The position numbers were made by a program, and so were the translations under genes. 64,000 nt of DNA from NCBI RefSeq assembly GCF_019049245.1, contig NZ_JAGMUK010000216.1, positions 156,726-220,725 on the forward strand, in the 5' to 3' direction. This DNA comes from Streptomyces sp. AC555_RSS877. GTDB lineage: Bacteria; Actinomycetota; Actinomycetes; Streptomycetales; Streptomycetaceae. A model generated the notes under the pieces. The model did no database searches, was not told where the DNA came from, and worked only from the letters and a program-made list of their open reading frames with translations. The first letter of the stretch is position 1, and the number at the start of each line of letters is the position of its first letter. Positions 14,659-23,400 of this stretch are shown piece by piece.

Positions 14659-17400
14659 TCAGCCGGTGTTGCGCAGGCCCGCCGCCACGCCGTTGACCGT
14701 CAGCAGCAGCGCCCGGGACAGCAGCGGGTCGGGCTGCTCGCCCGCGGCTGCCGCGTCGCGCTGACGCTTGAGGAGGGTGACCTGGAGGTAGGAGATCGGG
14801 TCCAGGTAGGCGTCGCGGATGCTGAAGGTCTGCTTCAGCACGGGTGTGGCGTCGAGCAGTTCCTTCTCCCCCGTCACCTTGAGGACTTCGCGCACGGTGA
14901 GTTCGTGTTCGGCCCTGATGGTGTCGAAGACGTGCTTGAGCTCGTCGGGGACGAGGGTGTCGACGTAGTGCTGGGCGATCCGCAGGTCCGTCTTGGCGAG
15001 GGTCATCTCGACGTTGGAGACGAAGTTGCGGAAGAAGTGCCACTGCTCGTGCATCTCGTCGAGCACTGTGTCGAGGCCAGCCTCGCGCAGCGCCTTCAGG
15101 CCCGAGCCGACGCCGAACCAGCCGGGCACGATCTGGCGGGACTGGGTCCAGCCGAACACCCACGGGATGGCCCGCAGTCCGTCGAGGGAGACGCCCGAGC
15201 CGGGGCGGCGGGAGGGCCGCGAGCCGAGGTGCAGGTCGGCGAGCTGGTCCACCGGCGTCGACGCGAGGAAGTACGTCGGCAGGTCCGGGTCCTCGACGAG
15301 CCTGCGGTACGCGGCGTGCGCGGCATCGGAGACGACGTCCATCGCCGCGTCCCAGCGGGCCAGCGCCTCGTCGGACTGGCGGGGCGCGGTGTGCAGGGCG
15401 GAGGCCTGGAGGGTGGCCGCGACGGTCAGCTCCAGGTTCTCCCTCGCGAGGGACGGCACGAGGTACTTGTCGGAGATGACCTCGCCCTGCTCGGTCACCT
15501 TGATCTCGCCCTCCAGGGTGCCCCAGGGCTGGGCGAGGATCGCGTCGTGCGAGGGGCCGCCACCGCGGCCGACGGTGCCGCCGCGGCCGTGGAAGAGGCG
15601 CAGGCGCACGCCGTACCGGTGCGCCACGTCACGCAGGCGACGCTGGGCGCGGTGGATCTCCCACTGCGAGGTCGTGATGCCGCCGAACTTCGAGGAGTCG
15701 GAGTAGCCGAGCATGACCTCCTGGACGTCGCCCCGCAGCGCGACCAGGCGCCGGTAGGACGGGTCGGAGAGCATGTCCTCGAGGATCGTGTCGGCGGCCT
15801 TGAGCTCGTCGGTGGTCTCCAGCAGCGGCACGATGCCGATCTTCGCCCAGCCGGCGTGCAGGTCGAGCAGGCCGGCCTCGCGGGCCAGCACCGCCGCCGC
15901 GAAGACGTCGTCGGCGCCCTGGGTCATCGAGATGATGTACGACTCGATGACCTCGGGTCCGAAGACCTCCAGGGCCCGCTTCACGGTCTGGAAGACACCG
16001 AGGGTCTTCTCGCCGGCCGCGTCCACGGGCGCCGGGGTGGGCCCGAGCGGACGGCGGGAGCGCAGCTCCTTGGCGAGCAGCTTGGCCCGGTACTCGCGGG
16101 GCATGTCGGCGTACCGCCAGGACTCCTCGCCGAGCCGGTCGAAGAGCTGGCCGAGGGCGTGGTGGTGGGCGTCCGCGTGTTCGCGTACGTCCATGGTGGC
16201 GAGCTGGAGGCCGAACGCGCCGAGGGTGCGGATCGTACGGTCCATGCGGCCGTCGGCGAAGAGGCCGCCGCGGTGTTCCCTGAGGGAGCTCTGGATCAGG
16301 GTGAGGTCGTGCAGCAGCTCGGCGGTGCCGAGGTAGTCGCGGCCCTCCTCGTGCGGGATGCCCTTGGCCAGGCGGGTCTTGGTGTTCTCCAGCTTCTGCC
16401 GGATGCAGGTGGCCTTGAGGCGGTAGGGCTCCTCGGCGTTGAGGCGCTTGTAGCGGGGGCTGATCTCCGGGAGGCGTTCCAGGTCGGTGCCGAGGGAGTC
16501 GAGGAGTTCGTCGGTGGCGCCGGTGTAGCGGATGGAGTTGGAGAGGAAGCCGCGGAGCTCGTCGATCATGTCCAGGGCGTCGTTGATGCCGTGCTCGTGC
16601 TGGAGGATCAGGACGTCCCAGGTGACCTGCGGCGTGACGTTCGGGTTGCCGTCGCGGTCACCGCCGATCCAGGTGCCGAAGGTGAGGGGCCGGGTGTTGT
16701 CGGGGAGCTTGACGCCGACCCGCTCCAGCTCGGCCGTCAGGTCCTCCAGGACGTCACCGACCGCGCCGGCGTGCAGCTCGTCCAGGTAGTAGATGGCGTT
16801 GCGGGCCTCGTCGGCGGGCTCCGGGCGTACGACGCGCAGCTCGTCGGTCTGCCACACCAGGTCGATGTTCTCGGCCAGGCGGGTGTCGTAGCGGCGGCGG
16901 TCGGCCTCGATGACCGGGGTCTCCAGGAGCGCGGCGATGCGCCGCAGCTTGTTGAGGACGGAGCGGCGGGCGGCCTCGGTGGGGTGGGCGGTGAACACCG
17001 GGCGGACGTTCAGGTTGGCGACCGACTGGCGCAGGTGCTCGGGGTCGGCGTCCTTGAGGCGGTCGGCCGTTCGGGCCAGGAGGCTGCCCTCGGCGGCGCG
17101 CTTGGCGCGCAGTTCCCGGCCGCGGTGGACCTGCTCGGTGACGTTGGCCAGGTGGAAGTAGGTGGAGAAGGCGCGGACCAGCTTGGCCGCGGTCTGCAGT
17201 TCGGTGCCACGCAGCAGCTCGGCGGCGGCTTCGCCGTCCTCACGGGTGAGGCGGCGGACCTTCTCCACCAGTTCGAGCAGCTCGGGACCCTCCTGTCGGA
17301 CAAGGGTCTCGCCGAGGAGGTCACCCAGTCGCCTGATGTCGGCGCGCAGCTCGCTGCTGGTCGACGTGGTGCTCGTGGTCAGGTCGTCGGCACTGCTCAC
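14659..17400 (-). CDS. ppc: Phosphoenolpyruvate carboxylase
   Basis: 913 aa from GTG 17400, selected because AAGGAG lies 9 nt upstream; the frame is open further but leaves the family pattern. It carboxylates PEP to oxaloacetate, replenishing the TCA cycle. Catalytic signatures are intact: VFTAHPTEAARRS in the N-terminal third, GYSDSSKFGGI in the middle, then FHGRGGTVGRGGGPSHDAI. It ends in the conserved ...GVAAGLRNTG. Monocistronic, with a terminator at its 3' end. Confidence 0.97.
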   Translation of the reverse strand: MSSADDLTTSTTSTSSELRADIRRLGDLLGETLVRQEGPELLELVEKVRRLTREDGEAAAELLRGTELQTAAKLVRAFSTYFHLANVTEQVHRGRELRAKRAAEGSLLARTADRLKDADPEHLRQSVANLNVRPVFTAHPTEAARRSVLNKLRRIAALLETPVIEADRRRYDTRLAENIDLVWQTDELRVVRPEPADEARNAIYYLDELHAGAVGDVLEDLTAELERVGVKLPDNTRPLTFGTWIGGDRDGNPNVTPQVTWDVLILQHEHGINDALDMIDELRGFLSNSIRYTGATDELLDSLGTDLERLPEISPRYKRLNAEEPYRLKATCIRQKLENTKTRLAKGIPHEEGRDYLGTAELLHDLTLIQSSLREHRGGLFADGRMDRTIRTLGAFGLQLATMDVREHADAHHHALGQLFDRLGEESWRYADMPREYRAKLLAKELRSRRPLGPTPAPVDAAGEKTLGVFQTVKRALEVFGPEVIESYIISMTQGADDVFAAAVLAREAGLLDLHAGWAKIGIVPLLETTDELKAADTILEDMLSDPSYRRLVALRGDVQEVMLGYSDSSKFGGITTSQWEIHRAQRRLRDVAHRYGVRLRLFHGRGGTVGRGGGPSHDAILAQPWGTLEGEIKVTEQGEVISDKYLVPSLARENLELTVAATLQASALHTAPRQSDEALARWDAAMDVVSDAAHAAYRRLVEDPDLPTYFLASTPVDQLADLHLGSRPSRRPGSGVSLDGLRAIPWVFGWTQSRQIVPGWFGVGSGLKALREAGLDTVLDEMHEQWHFFRNFVSNVEMTLAKTDLRIAQHYVDTLVPDELKHVFDTIRAEHELTVREVLKVTGEKELLDATPVLKQTFSIRDAYLDPISYLQVTLLKRQRDAAAAGEQPDPLLSRALLLTVNGVAAGLRNTG

Positions 17401-17599
17401 AGGTGCGGCTCCTTGCAGTGTTGAAGCTCGTGCGAGAGGGGAACCCGGATGGCGGTCAGGCGGCTGCTGCCGCATACGGGCCGGACCATCCGGGAAGAAC
17501 ATCAGAGCGGACCGCGCTGTCCGACCGACCCAAGGATAGGTGTCCATGCGGAGGCGCAGAATGTCGGGCTCTTGCCGTAGGGCGACCCGCTGCCATACT

Positions 17600-17626
17600 T
17601 ACGATGCCGTAGGTTACGGAACCGTA
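17600..17626 (+). promoter_or_regulatory. Two tandem palindromic half-site pairs (TACG..CCGTA) before the desaturase gene
   Basis: TACGGAACCGTA (17615-17626) is a palindrome with TACGG/CCGTA arms; TACGATGCCGTA (17600-17611) is a degenerate copy 15 bp away. They lie 66-92 bp before the desaturase start, where -10-like hexamers also occur. The TetR gene coupled to the desaturase is the obvious candidate binder (inference). Confidence 0.55.
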
Positions 17627-17691
17627 GGAAGCACCGCACGGTTCTCGCTGCCCGGCACCAGCCTCAGTTCAAGACCCCACAGGGGACACGC

Positions 17692-18702
17692 ATGACCTCA
17701 AGCTCCGACGTGATCGAAGGCTCTTCGAAGCCGGCCGACGAGACGTCCGCGCCCTCCGCCACCCTGGGTGGCGAGCAGAAGCGCTCGATCGAGCAGATCA
17801 CCTTGCTGCTCTTCATCACCGTCCCGTTCCTCGCACTGCTGGCAGCCGTGCCCCTGGCCTGGGGCTGGGGCGTGAGCTGGCTGGACCTCGGCCTTCTGGT
17901 CTTCTTCTACTACCTGGGGTGCCACGGCATCACCATCGGTTTCCACCGCTACTTCACCCACGGTTCCTTCAAGGCGAAGAGGCCCTTGCGTATCGCGCTG
18001 GCGATCATGGGCTCGATGGCCGTCGAGGGGCCGTTGGTGCGTTGGGTGGCCGACCACCGCAAGCACCACAAGTTCTCCGACGCCGAGGGCGACCCGCATT
18101 CGCCGTGGCGCTTCGGGGAGACGCTCCCGGCGCTGATGAAGGGCCTGTGGTGGGCGCACATCGGCTGGATGTTCGACGAGGAGCAGACGCCGCAGGACAA
18201 GTACGCCCCGGACCTGATCAAGGACAAGGCGATCCGGACGATCTCGCGTCACTTCATCTACTGGACGATGCTGTCGCTGGCCCTGCCCGCGGTGATCGGC
18301 GGTCTGGTGACGATGTCCTGGTGGGGCGCGTTCACCGGCTTCTTCTGGGGTTCGCTGGTCCGGGTGGCCCTGCTGCACCACGTCACCTGGTCGATCAACT
18401 CGATCTGTCACGCGGTGGGCAAGCGGCCGTTCAAGTCGCGTGACCGCTCGGGCAACGTGTGGTGGCTGGCGGTCCTGTCGTGCGGTGAGTCCTGGCACAA
18501 CCTGCACCACGCCGACCCGACCTCGGCACGGCACGGGGTGGAGCGGGGCCAGCTGGACTCCTCGGCGCGGTTCATCCGCTGGTTCGAGATGCTCGGCTGG
18601 GCCTATGACGTGCGCTGGCCGTCACGCTCGCGTATCGATTCCCGCCGGAACACGGGTGAGGACGGTTCCCGACGCGAGAGGGAGACGGCTGAGGCGGCAT
18701 GA
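17692..18702 (+). CDS. Acyl-CoA delta-9 fatty-acid desaturase
   Basis: 336 aa from ATG 17692 with AGGGGA upstream. A membrane-bound di-iron desaturase that introduces a double bond into saturated acyl chains and so tunes membrane fluidity. The three His boxes are intact: HRYFTH (HX4H), DHRKHHKFSD (HXXHH) and WHNLHHADP (HXXHH). Hydrophobic segments sit near residues 35-75 and in the region around 195-225. A Lys/Arg-rich cytoplasmic tail ends the protein. It overlaps the TetR gene by 4 bp (ATGA) and is preceded by tandem operator-like palindromes. Confidence 0.93.
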   Translation: MTSSSDVIEGSSKPADETSAPSATLGGEQKRSIEQITLLLFITVPFLALLAAVPLAWGWGVSWLDLGLLVFFYYLGCHGITIGFHRYFTHGSFKAKRPLRIALAIMGSMAVEGPLVRWVADHRKHHKFSDAEGDPHSPWRFGETLPALMKGLWWAHIGWMFDEEQTPQDKYAPDLIKDKAIRTISRHFIYWTMLSLALPAVIGGLVTMSWWGAFTGFFWGSLVRVALLHHVTWSINSICHAVGKRPFKSRDRSGNVWWLAVLSCGESWHNLHHADPTSARHGVERGQLDSSARFIRWFEMLGWAYDVRWPSRSRIDSRRNTGEDGSRRERETAEAA

Positions 18703-19376
18703 TTGACGCCGTGGCGACCGACTCCAGCAGCACCCCGAGCAATGAGAAGCCGCGGCGTGCGCGTCGCACCCGGATGACCGGTGCGGAGCGTCGCCAGCAG
18801 CTGCTGGAGATCGGTCGCACCCTCTTCGCCGCGAAGGGTTTCGAGGGCACGTCGGTGGAGGAGATCGCGGCGAAGGCCGGGGTGTCCAAGCCGGTGGTGT
18901 ACGAGCACTTCGGCGGCAAGGAGGGGCTGTACGCGGTGGTGGTCGACCGTGAGATGCGGCGCCTGCTGGACATGGTGACGAGCTCGTTGACGGCCGGTCA
19001 TCCGCGTGAGCTGTGCGAGCAGGCGGCTTTCGCGCTGCTGGACTACATCGAGGAGTACACGGACGGTTTCCGGATCCTGGTCCGTGACTCCCCCATCCCC
19101 CAGTCGACGGGTTCCTTCGCGTCCCTGATCTCGGACATCGCCACCCAGGTGGAGGACATCCTCGGCCGCGAGTTCAAGAACCGCGGCTTCGACTCCAAGC
19201 TGGCTCCGCTGTACGCGCAGGCGCTGGTCGGGATGGTCGCGCTGACCGGCCAGTGGTGGCTGGACGTCCGCCGCCCGAAGAAGGCGGAGGTCGCCGCCCA
19301 TCTGGTGAACCTGGCGTGGCACGGGCTGGACGGGCTGGAGGCGAAGCCGCATTTGATAGGGCGCCGGAAGAGCTGA
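18699..19376 (+). CDS. TetR family regulator coupled to the desaturase
   Basis: 225 aa from ATG 18699, overlapping the desaturase stop (ATGA); a GTG at 18711 is an alternative. The N-terminal HTH reads GTSVEEIAAKAGVSKPVVYEHFGGKEGLY, preceded by the RRQQLLEIGRTLFAAKGF helix. The C-terminal ligand-binding domain is all-helical. Co-translation with the desaturase suggests it senses acyl-CoA or membrane lipid state and controls this operon; the palindromes at 17600-17626 would be its site. That is inference from neighbourhood. Confidence 0.88.
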   Translation: MIDAVATDSSSTPSNEKPRRARRTRMTGAERRQQLLEIGRTLFAAKGFEGTSVEEIAAKAGVSKPVVYEHFGGKEGLYAVVVDREMRRLLDMVTSSLTAGHPRELCEQAAFALLDYIEEYTDGFRILVRDSPIPQSTGSFASLISDIATQVEDILGREFKNRGFDSKLAPLYAQALVGMVALTGQWWLDVRRPKKAEVAAHLVNLAWHGLDGLEAKPHLIGRRKS

Positions 19377-19461
19377 CGCGGTCACTCTTTGTGATGACGC
19401 CTGCTGATTCCGCCCGTTACCGTGGTGCCGCAGGCCGAGAATCCCGTCCATGGGAGGAACC

Positions 19462-20064
19462 ATGACCGCCGAGCCGACCGCCAAGCACGGCTGCCGCTGG
19501 CCGGTGCCGCCGCAGGACGGGTACACCGTGGACGACCTGTTCACGCTGCCTGACCTCCCGGCGCACACCGAGCTGATCGACGGGAGCCTTGTCTTCGTGA
19601 CTCCGCAGCGGGTTTTCCACAGCCGCATGATCGACCTCCTGGTGACCGGGCTGCGGGGCGCGGCTCCGGGGCAGGTGAAGGTCCTTCGCGAGGTGACCGT
19701 TGCCCTGGACCGGCGCAACGGCCCCGAGCCCGACGTTTCCGTCGTCCGCGCCGAGGCCGTCACCGGCCTGGAGCAGACCCGGTTCGAGGCCGCCGACGTG
19801 CTGCTCGCCGTCGAGGTCGTCTCCCCCGACTCCGAGGCCCGCGACCGGGACACCAAACCCCGCAAGTACGCCGCCGCCGGCATTCCCCACTTCTGGCTGG
19901 TCGAGACGGCCGGAGAGAGCCGACACCCCGTGGTGCGCGTCTACGAGCTCGACCCCCTGTCGAAGACCTACGCGCTGACCGGCATCCACCACGACCGGCT
20001 CAAGCTCGGCGTCCCCTACGACCTCGACCTCGAGATCACGCTGGACGCCCTCAAGGAGCTGTGA
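19462..20064 (+). CDS. Uma2/DUF820 family putative endonuclease
   Basis: 200 aa from ATG 19462 with GGGAGG just upstream. The Uma2 (PD-(D/E)XK-like) fold is indicated by YTVDDLFTLPDLPAHTELIDGSLV, then EPDVSVV, the core VLLAVEVVSPDSEARDRDTKPRKYAAAGIPHFWLVE and a C-terminal YDLDLEITLDAL. The E-V-V-S motif and K of KPRKYA supply the putative active site. Physiological role of Uma2 proteins in Streptomyces, where they occur in many copies, is unknown. Its 3' end overlaps the convergent VOC gene by 14 bp. Confidence 0.8.
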   Translation: MTAEPTAKHGCRWPVPPQDGYTVDDLFTLPDLPAHTELIDGSLVFVTPQRVFHSRMIDLLVTGLRGAAPGQVKVLREVTVALDRRNGPEPDVSVVRAEAVTGLEQTRFEAADVLLAVEVVSPDSEARDRDTKPRKYAAAGIPHFWLVETAGESRHPVVRVYELDPLSKTYALTGIHHDRLKLGVPYDLDLEITLDALKEL

Positions 20065-20419
20065 CCGGTTCCAGGAACTCCAGCCGGTTGCCGACGGGGT
20101 CCTCGGCGTGGAAGCGCCGGTGACCCGGCAGGTCGTCGTCCCAGATGACCGTCGCGCCCCGCGTCTCCAGCCGCACCGCGAACGCCCCGATGTCCGTCAC
20201 CCGCAGCCCTGGATGGGCCTTCTTCGCGGGCCGGAAGTCGGTCTCGATCCCCAGGTGCAGCTGCACGCCGCCCGCCTGGAACCAGCACCCGCCGCGCGCC
20301 GCGAGCACCGAGGGCTTGGGGATCTCCGTCATCCCGAGGACATCGACGTAGTACGCCCGCAGCCGCTCCTCGGAGCCGGGCGGGGCGGCGAGCTGTACGT
20401 GGTCCACTGCGGTGATCAT
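20051..20419 (-). CDS. VOC (glyoxalase/bleomycin-resistance fold) family protein
   Basis: 122 aa from ATG 20419, with AAGGAGG 4 nt upstream and TGATG overlap with the stop of tam, so translation is coupled. The single VOC domain reads VDHVQLAAPPGSEERLRAYY at the N-terminus and RRFHAEDPVGNRLEFLEP at the C-terminus, with an HLGIE strand in between. These are typical metal-binding positions (H, H, E). Substrate unknown; being an operon mate of trans-aconitate methyltransferase is the only clue. Confidence 0.82.
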   Translation of the reverse strand: MITAVDHVQLAAPPGSEERLRAYYVDVLGMTEIPKPSVLAARGGCWFQAGGVQLHLGIETDFRPAKKAHPGLRVTDIGAFAVRLETRGATVIWDDDLPGHRRFHAEDPVGNRLEFLEPVTAP

Positions 20420-21237
20420 CACGCCTCCTTGCGGGCGACCGCGAAGATGCGGCGGAAGGGGAAGGGCGTGCCGTGCGTGCCGGCCGGATAGGCCTCGCGC
20501 AGGGCCGCCCGGTAGTCGGCGACGTACTGCTCCCGTGCCGCCCGGTCGTCGTCGAGCGCTGCCAGGACGGGGCGCAGGCCGGTGCCCTTCACCCAGTCGA
20601 GGACCGGGTCCTCGCCCTCCAGGAGATGGACGTACGTCGTCTCCCAGACGTCGGCCGTGCAGCCGAGGTCGGTCAGCTTCTCCAGGTAGGCCTCGGGTGC
20701 GAGGACGGCGTCGTCGTGGCGCAGGGTGTCGGCGAGGCGGTGCTCCCAGCGGGCGGAGTGGGCGAGTTCGCGCATCAGCCGGTGGCTGGGGGCGTCGAAG
20801 TTGCCGGGGACCTGGAAGGCGAACGTGCCGCCCGCCTTCAGGCCCGCCACCCACTCCGGGAACCGTTCCACGTGCCCCGGCACCCACTGGAGGGTGGCGT
20901 TGCTGACGATCAGGTCGTACGGCTCCGCAGGCGCCCAGTTCCGTGCGTCGGCGTGGGCGAAGTCGAGGCGGCCGCCGCCGGGGGTGGGCCCGGCGTGGTC
21001 CACCTGCGCCTTGTCGAGCATCGGCGGCGAGTTGTCGTACCCGGTGATGTGGGCGGCGGGCCAGCGGTCGGCGAGCAGGGTCGTGACGTTGCCGGGACCG
21101 CAGCCGAGGTCGGCGATGCGGGGCGGGTCACCGGGGAGGTCGGGGACGCGGGCGAGGAGGTCGACGAAGGGGCGGGCGCGGTGGCCGGCGTGGCGCAGGT
21201 ACTGGGCGGGGTCCCAGGTGGGGGCGGCGGCGGACAT
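20419..21237 (-). CDS. tam: Trans-aconitate 2-methyltransferase
   Basis: 272 aa from ATG 21237, preceded by GAGGAGG. It methylates trans-aconitate with SAM, removing a spontaneous inhibitor of aconitase. The family N-terminus WDPAQYLRHAGHRARPF is clear, as are the SAM motif IADLGCGPGNVT, the acidic GYDNSPPML, and DLIVSNATLQWVPGH. The C-terminal FPFRRIFAVARK is also typical. It is divergent from a MarR gene; in S. coelicolor the equivalent MarR (TamR) is known to control tam, and the palindrome between them supports the same arrangement here. Confidence 0.93.
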   Translation of the reverse strand: MSAAAPTWDPAQYLRHAGHRARPFVDLLARVPDLPGDPPRIADLGCGPGNVTTLLADRWPAAHITGYDNSPPMLDKAQVDHAGPTPGGGRLDFAHADARNWAPAEPYDLIVSNATLQWVPGHVERFPEWVAGLKAGGTFAFQVPGNFDAPSHRLMRELAHSARWEHRLADTLRHDDAVLAPEAYLEKLTDLGCTADVWETTYVHLLEGEDPVLDWVKGTGLRPVLAALDDDRAAREQYVADYRAALREAYPAGTHGTPFPFRRIFAVARKEA

Positions 21238-21308
21238 GGGGGGCCTCCTCGTCGTGGCGTTCTGACGGGTTCCCAGCCTGACCCCCATTTAGCTCGCCGT
21301 CAAGAATG

Positions 21309-21333
21309 TTGATGTCAAGAGACTTCACATCGA
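21309..21333. promoter_or_regulatory. Probable TamR operator between tam and tamR
   Basis: Half-sites TTGATGTCAAG (21309-21319) and CTTCACATCGA (21323-21333) are imperfect reverse complements (9 of 11 match) around AGA. It is the only clear palindrome in the divergent 118-bp region and has the size expected of a MarR-family site. Confidence 0.65.
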
Positions 21334-21355
21334 CACAACCACTACACTGATCGTC

Positions 21356-21853
21356 ATGGAGGACGAGGTCGATCGGCTGGTATCAGCATGGCGCCGGGAG
21401 CGCCCGGACCTCGACGTGGAACCGCTCGAGGTACTGAGCCGGGTGAGCAGACTGGCCCGGCACCTGGACCGGGCCCGCCGGCTGGCCTTCGCCGAGCACA
21501 GCCTGGAGCCGTGGGAGTTCGACGTGCTGACGGCGCTGAGGCGAGCGGGAACGCCGTACCAGCTCTCGCCGGGGCAACTGCTGACCCAGACGCTGGTCAC
21601 CTCGGGCACGATGACGAACCGCATCGACCGCCTGACCAAGAAGGGCCTGGTCGAGCGGCTGCCCGACCCCAGCGACCGGCGGGGAGTGCTGGTCCGCCTC
21701 ACGGCAGAGGGCCGCGACCGCGCGGACCAGGCCCTGGCCGGACTCCTGGACCAGGAGCGGGCGATCCTCGCGGAGCTGTCCCGCGCCCAGCGAAGCGAAC
21801 TGGCCGGACTGCTACGCCAGCTGACCGCCCCGTTCGACAACATCCCCGGCTGA
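21356..21853 (+). CDS. tamR: MarR family regulator, TamR-like
   Basis: 165 aa from ATG 21356. The winged helix reads LSPGQLLTQTLVTSGTMTNRIDRLTKKGLVERLPDPSDRRGVLVRLT, with the DRR wing. It is divergently transcribed from tam, exactly as tamR in S. coelicolor, whose product responds to citrate, cis-aconitate and trans-aconitate and adjusts this step of central metabolism (established for that species). No ribosome site is obvious before the start, so a leaderless message is possible. Confidence 0.85.
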   Translation: MEDEVDRLVSAWRRERPDLDVEPLEVLSRVSRLARHLDRARRLAFAEHSLEPWEFDVLTALRRAGTPYQLSPGQLLTQTLVTSGTMTNRIDRLTKKGLVERLPDPSDRRGVLVRLTAEGRDRADQALAGLLDQERAILAELSRAQRSELAGLLRQLTAPFDNIPG

Positions 21854-21911
21854 GGGCATTCCGCGCGGATCCCGCCGGAGGCGCGGGGGTCGGCCCGCAC
21901 ACCGCCGTTGA

Positions 21912-22685
21912 TCAGGCACTGCTGCTTTCCTCCGGCATGATCCGCCCGGCAGGCCCCAGGTCCACCGGACCCACCCCCGCCCGGCGCGCCAGCGCGACGG
22001 CCGCCAGCGTGGAGTGCACCCCGAGCTTGCCGAGCACGTTCTGCATGTGCGTGCGGACGGTGTGCGGGGAGAGGAACAGGCGCTCGGCGACGGCCTTGCG
22101 GCCCAGGCCCGCGACCATGCAGCGCAGCACTTCGCGCTCCCTCGGCGTGAGGGACTCCACCAGCTGTTCGCTCTCGGTGCGGTGCTTGCGCGCGGCCGTC
22201 AGCTCCCGCAGGACGCCGGTGAGCAGGGCGGGCGGCAGGTGCGTCTCCTCGCGCAGGACCCCTCGGATGACCGTCAGCAGCCGGGACAGCGAGCAGTCCT
22301 TGGCGACCCACCCGGAGGCACCGGCCTGCAGGGCGAGCGCGGCCCGCCGCGGGTCGTCCTTCTCGGCGAGCACGACGATCCGGACGGCGGGCTGCGACGA
22401 ACGCACCCCGACGACCAGGGATATCCCGTCGACGAGGCCGTCCTCGCCCACCTCCTGAACCGGCGTCGCGGACCGGACGCCGGGCACGTTGCCGCCCAGG
22501 TCGGCGTCGACCAGCAGCACGTCGTAGCGGCGCCCCTCGGCGGCCGCGCGCTCCAGACTGCGCACCGCGGCGGGACCGCTGCCCGCCGCGGACACGTCCA
22601 CGTCGGGCTCGGCCGCCAGCGCGGCGGCGAGTGACTCGGCGAAAATGCGATGGTCATCGACGACCAGAACTCGGATGCGAACCAC
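21912..22685 (-). CDS. LuxR/NarL-type response regulator (orphan)
   Basis: 257 aa from GTG 22685, which has AAGGGGG 5 nt upstream; the frame continues upstream but only as noise through the divergent GNAT region. Receiver features: VRIRVLVVDDHRIFAESL, the phospho-acceptor Asp in YDVLLVDADLGG, and the Lys in GWVAKDCSLSRLL. The C-terminal LuxR HTH is LTPREREVLRCMVAGLGRKAVAERLFLSPHTVRTHMQNVLGKLGV. No kinase gene is adjacent. An 88-residue linker between receiver core and HTH is longer than usual. Confidence 0.88.
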   Translation of the reverse strand: MVRIRVLVVDDHRIFAESLAAALAAEPDVDVSAAGSGPAAVRSLERAAAEGRRYDVLLVDADLGGNVPGVRSATPVQEVGEDGLVDGISLVVGVRSSQPAVRIVVLAEKDDPRRAALALQAGASGWVAKDCSLSRLLTVIRGVLREETHLPPALLTGVLRELTAARKHRTESEQLVESLTPREREVLRCMVAGLGRKAVAERLFLSPHTVRTHMQNVLGKLGVHSTLAAVALARRAGVGPVDLGPAGRIMPEESSSA

Positions 22686-22956
22686 GAAACCCCCTTCCCC
22701 AGGCTCCTGAAGAGCAGGGGATACCCCAAGGTCCGGAGAACGACGACATGTGCGCGGATACGACGCCCAGGGGCACCCGTCACCGCACGGCCGCCGCCGT
22801 ACAGAACCGCTACCCCCACTTCGGGCGTCGTACCCGACTGTCTCGCCCCCTGAGCACACCGGCCCCCACCGGTGCTGTTCATCAGAGTACGGCCGGGGGG
22901 CGGGAGCGGAAGGCAATTTGCAGAACTGGCTGTCCGACGCGTTTATGGTGAGCCGC

Positions 22957-23400
22957 ATGTTTCGTATGGAGACAGGAGTCGACAGACAACGGCGCGATCT
23001 TCTCCGGTTCCGGCTGCGGGAGACGAACACGGCGGCCTCCCCCGTGCTGCGCGCCCTGCGCGGCACCCCCGACGAACGCGAATCCCCGCTGCACGTCTGG
23101 ATCCTGGACGACGCCGACCGGCTGGCCGGCGGCCTCGTCGGCCACACGTGGGCGACCTGGCTCCACGTGACGTACCTGTGGGTCGACGACCGCCACCGCG
23201 GCGCGGGCCTGGGCTCCACGTTGCTCGCGCAGGCGGAGCGGATGGCCCGTCGGGAACGGGGCTGTGCGGCCGTACGCCTGGAGACCTGGGACTTCCAGGC
23301 GCCGCGGTTCTACCAGAAGCAGGGGTACGAGGTGGTGTGCGTGATCCCCGACTATCCGCCGGGGATCACGGAGTACACGCTGACGAAGCGGCTCAGCTGA
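22957..23400 (+). CDS. GNAT family N-acetyltransferase
   Basis: 147 aa taking ATG 22957, which has GGTGAG 5-6 nt upstream; ATG 22945 would add MVSR. The GNAT fold is shown by VTYLWVDDRHRGAGLGSTLLAQAERMARRERGC (acetyl-CoA loop R-G-A-G-L-G) and the C-terminal FYQKQGYEVVCVIPDYPPG. Substrate unknown. It ends 8 bp inside the convergent galK. Confidence 0.85.
   Translation: MFRMETGVDRQRRDLLRFRLRETNTAASPVLRALRGTPDERESPLHVWILDDADRLAGGLVGHTWATWLHVTYLWVDDRHRGAGLGSTLLAQAERMARRERGCAAVRLETWDFQAPRFYQKQGYEVVCVIPDYPPGITEYTLTKRLS

Noticed and set aside
14641..17424. 927-codon plus-strand frame
   Set aside because: Exactly antisense to ppc, which has intact TAHPTE and GYSDSSK motifs.
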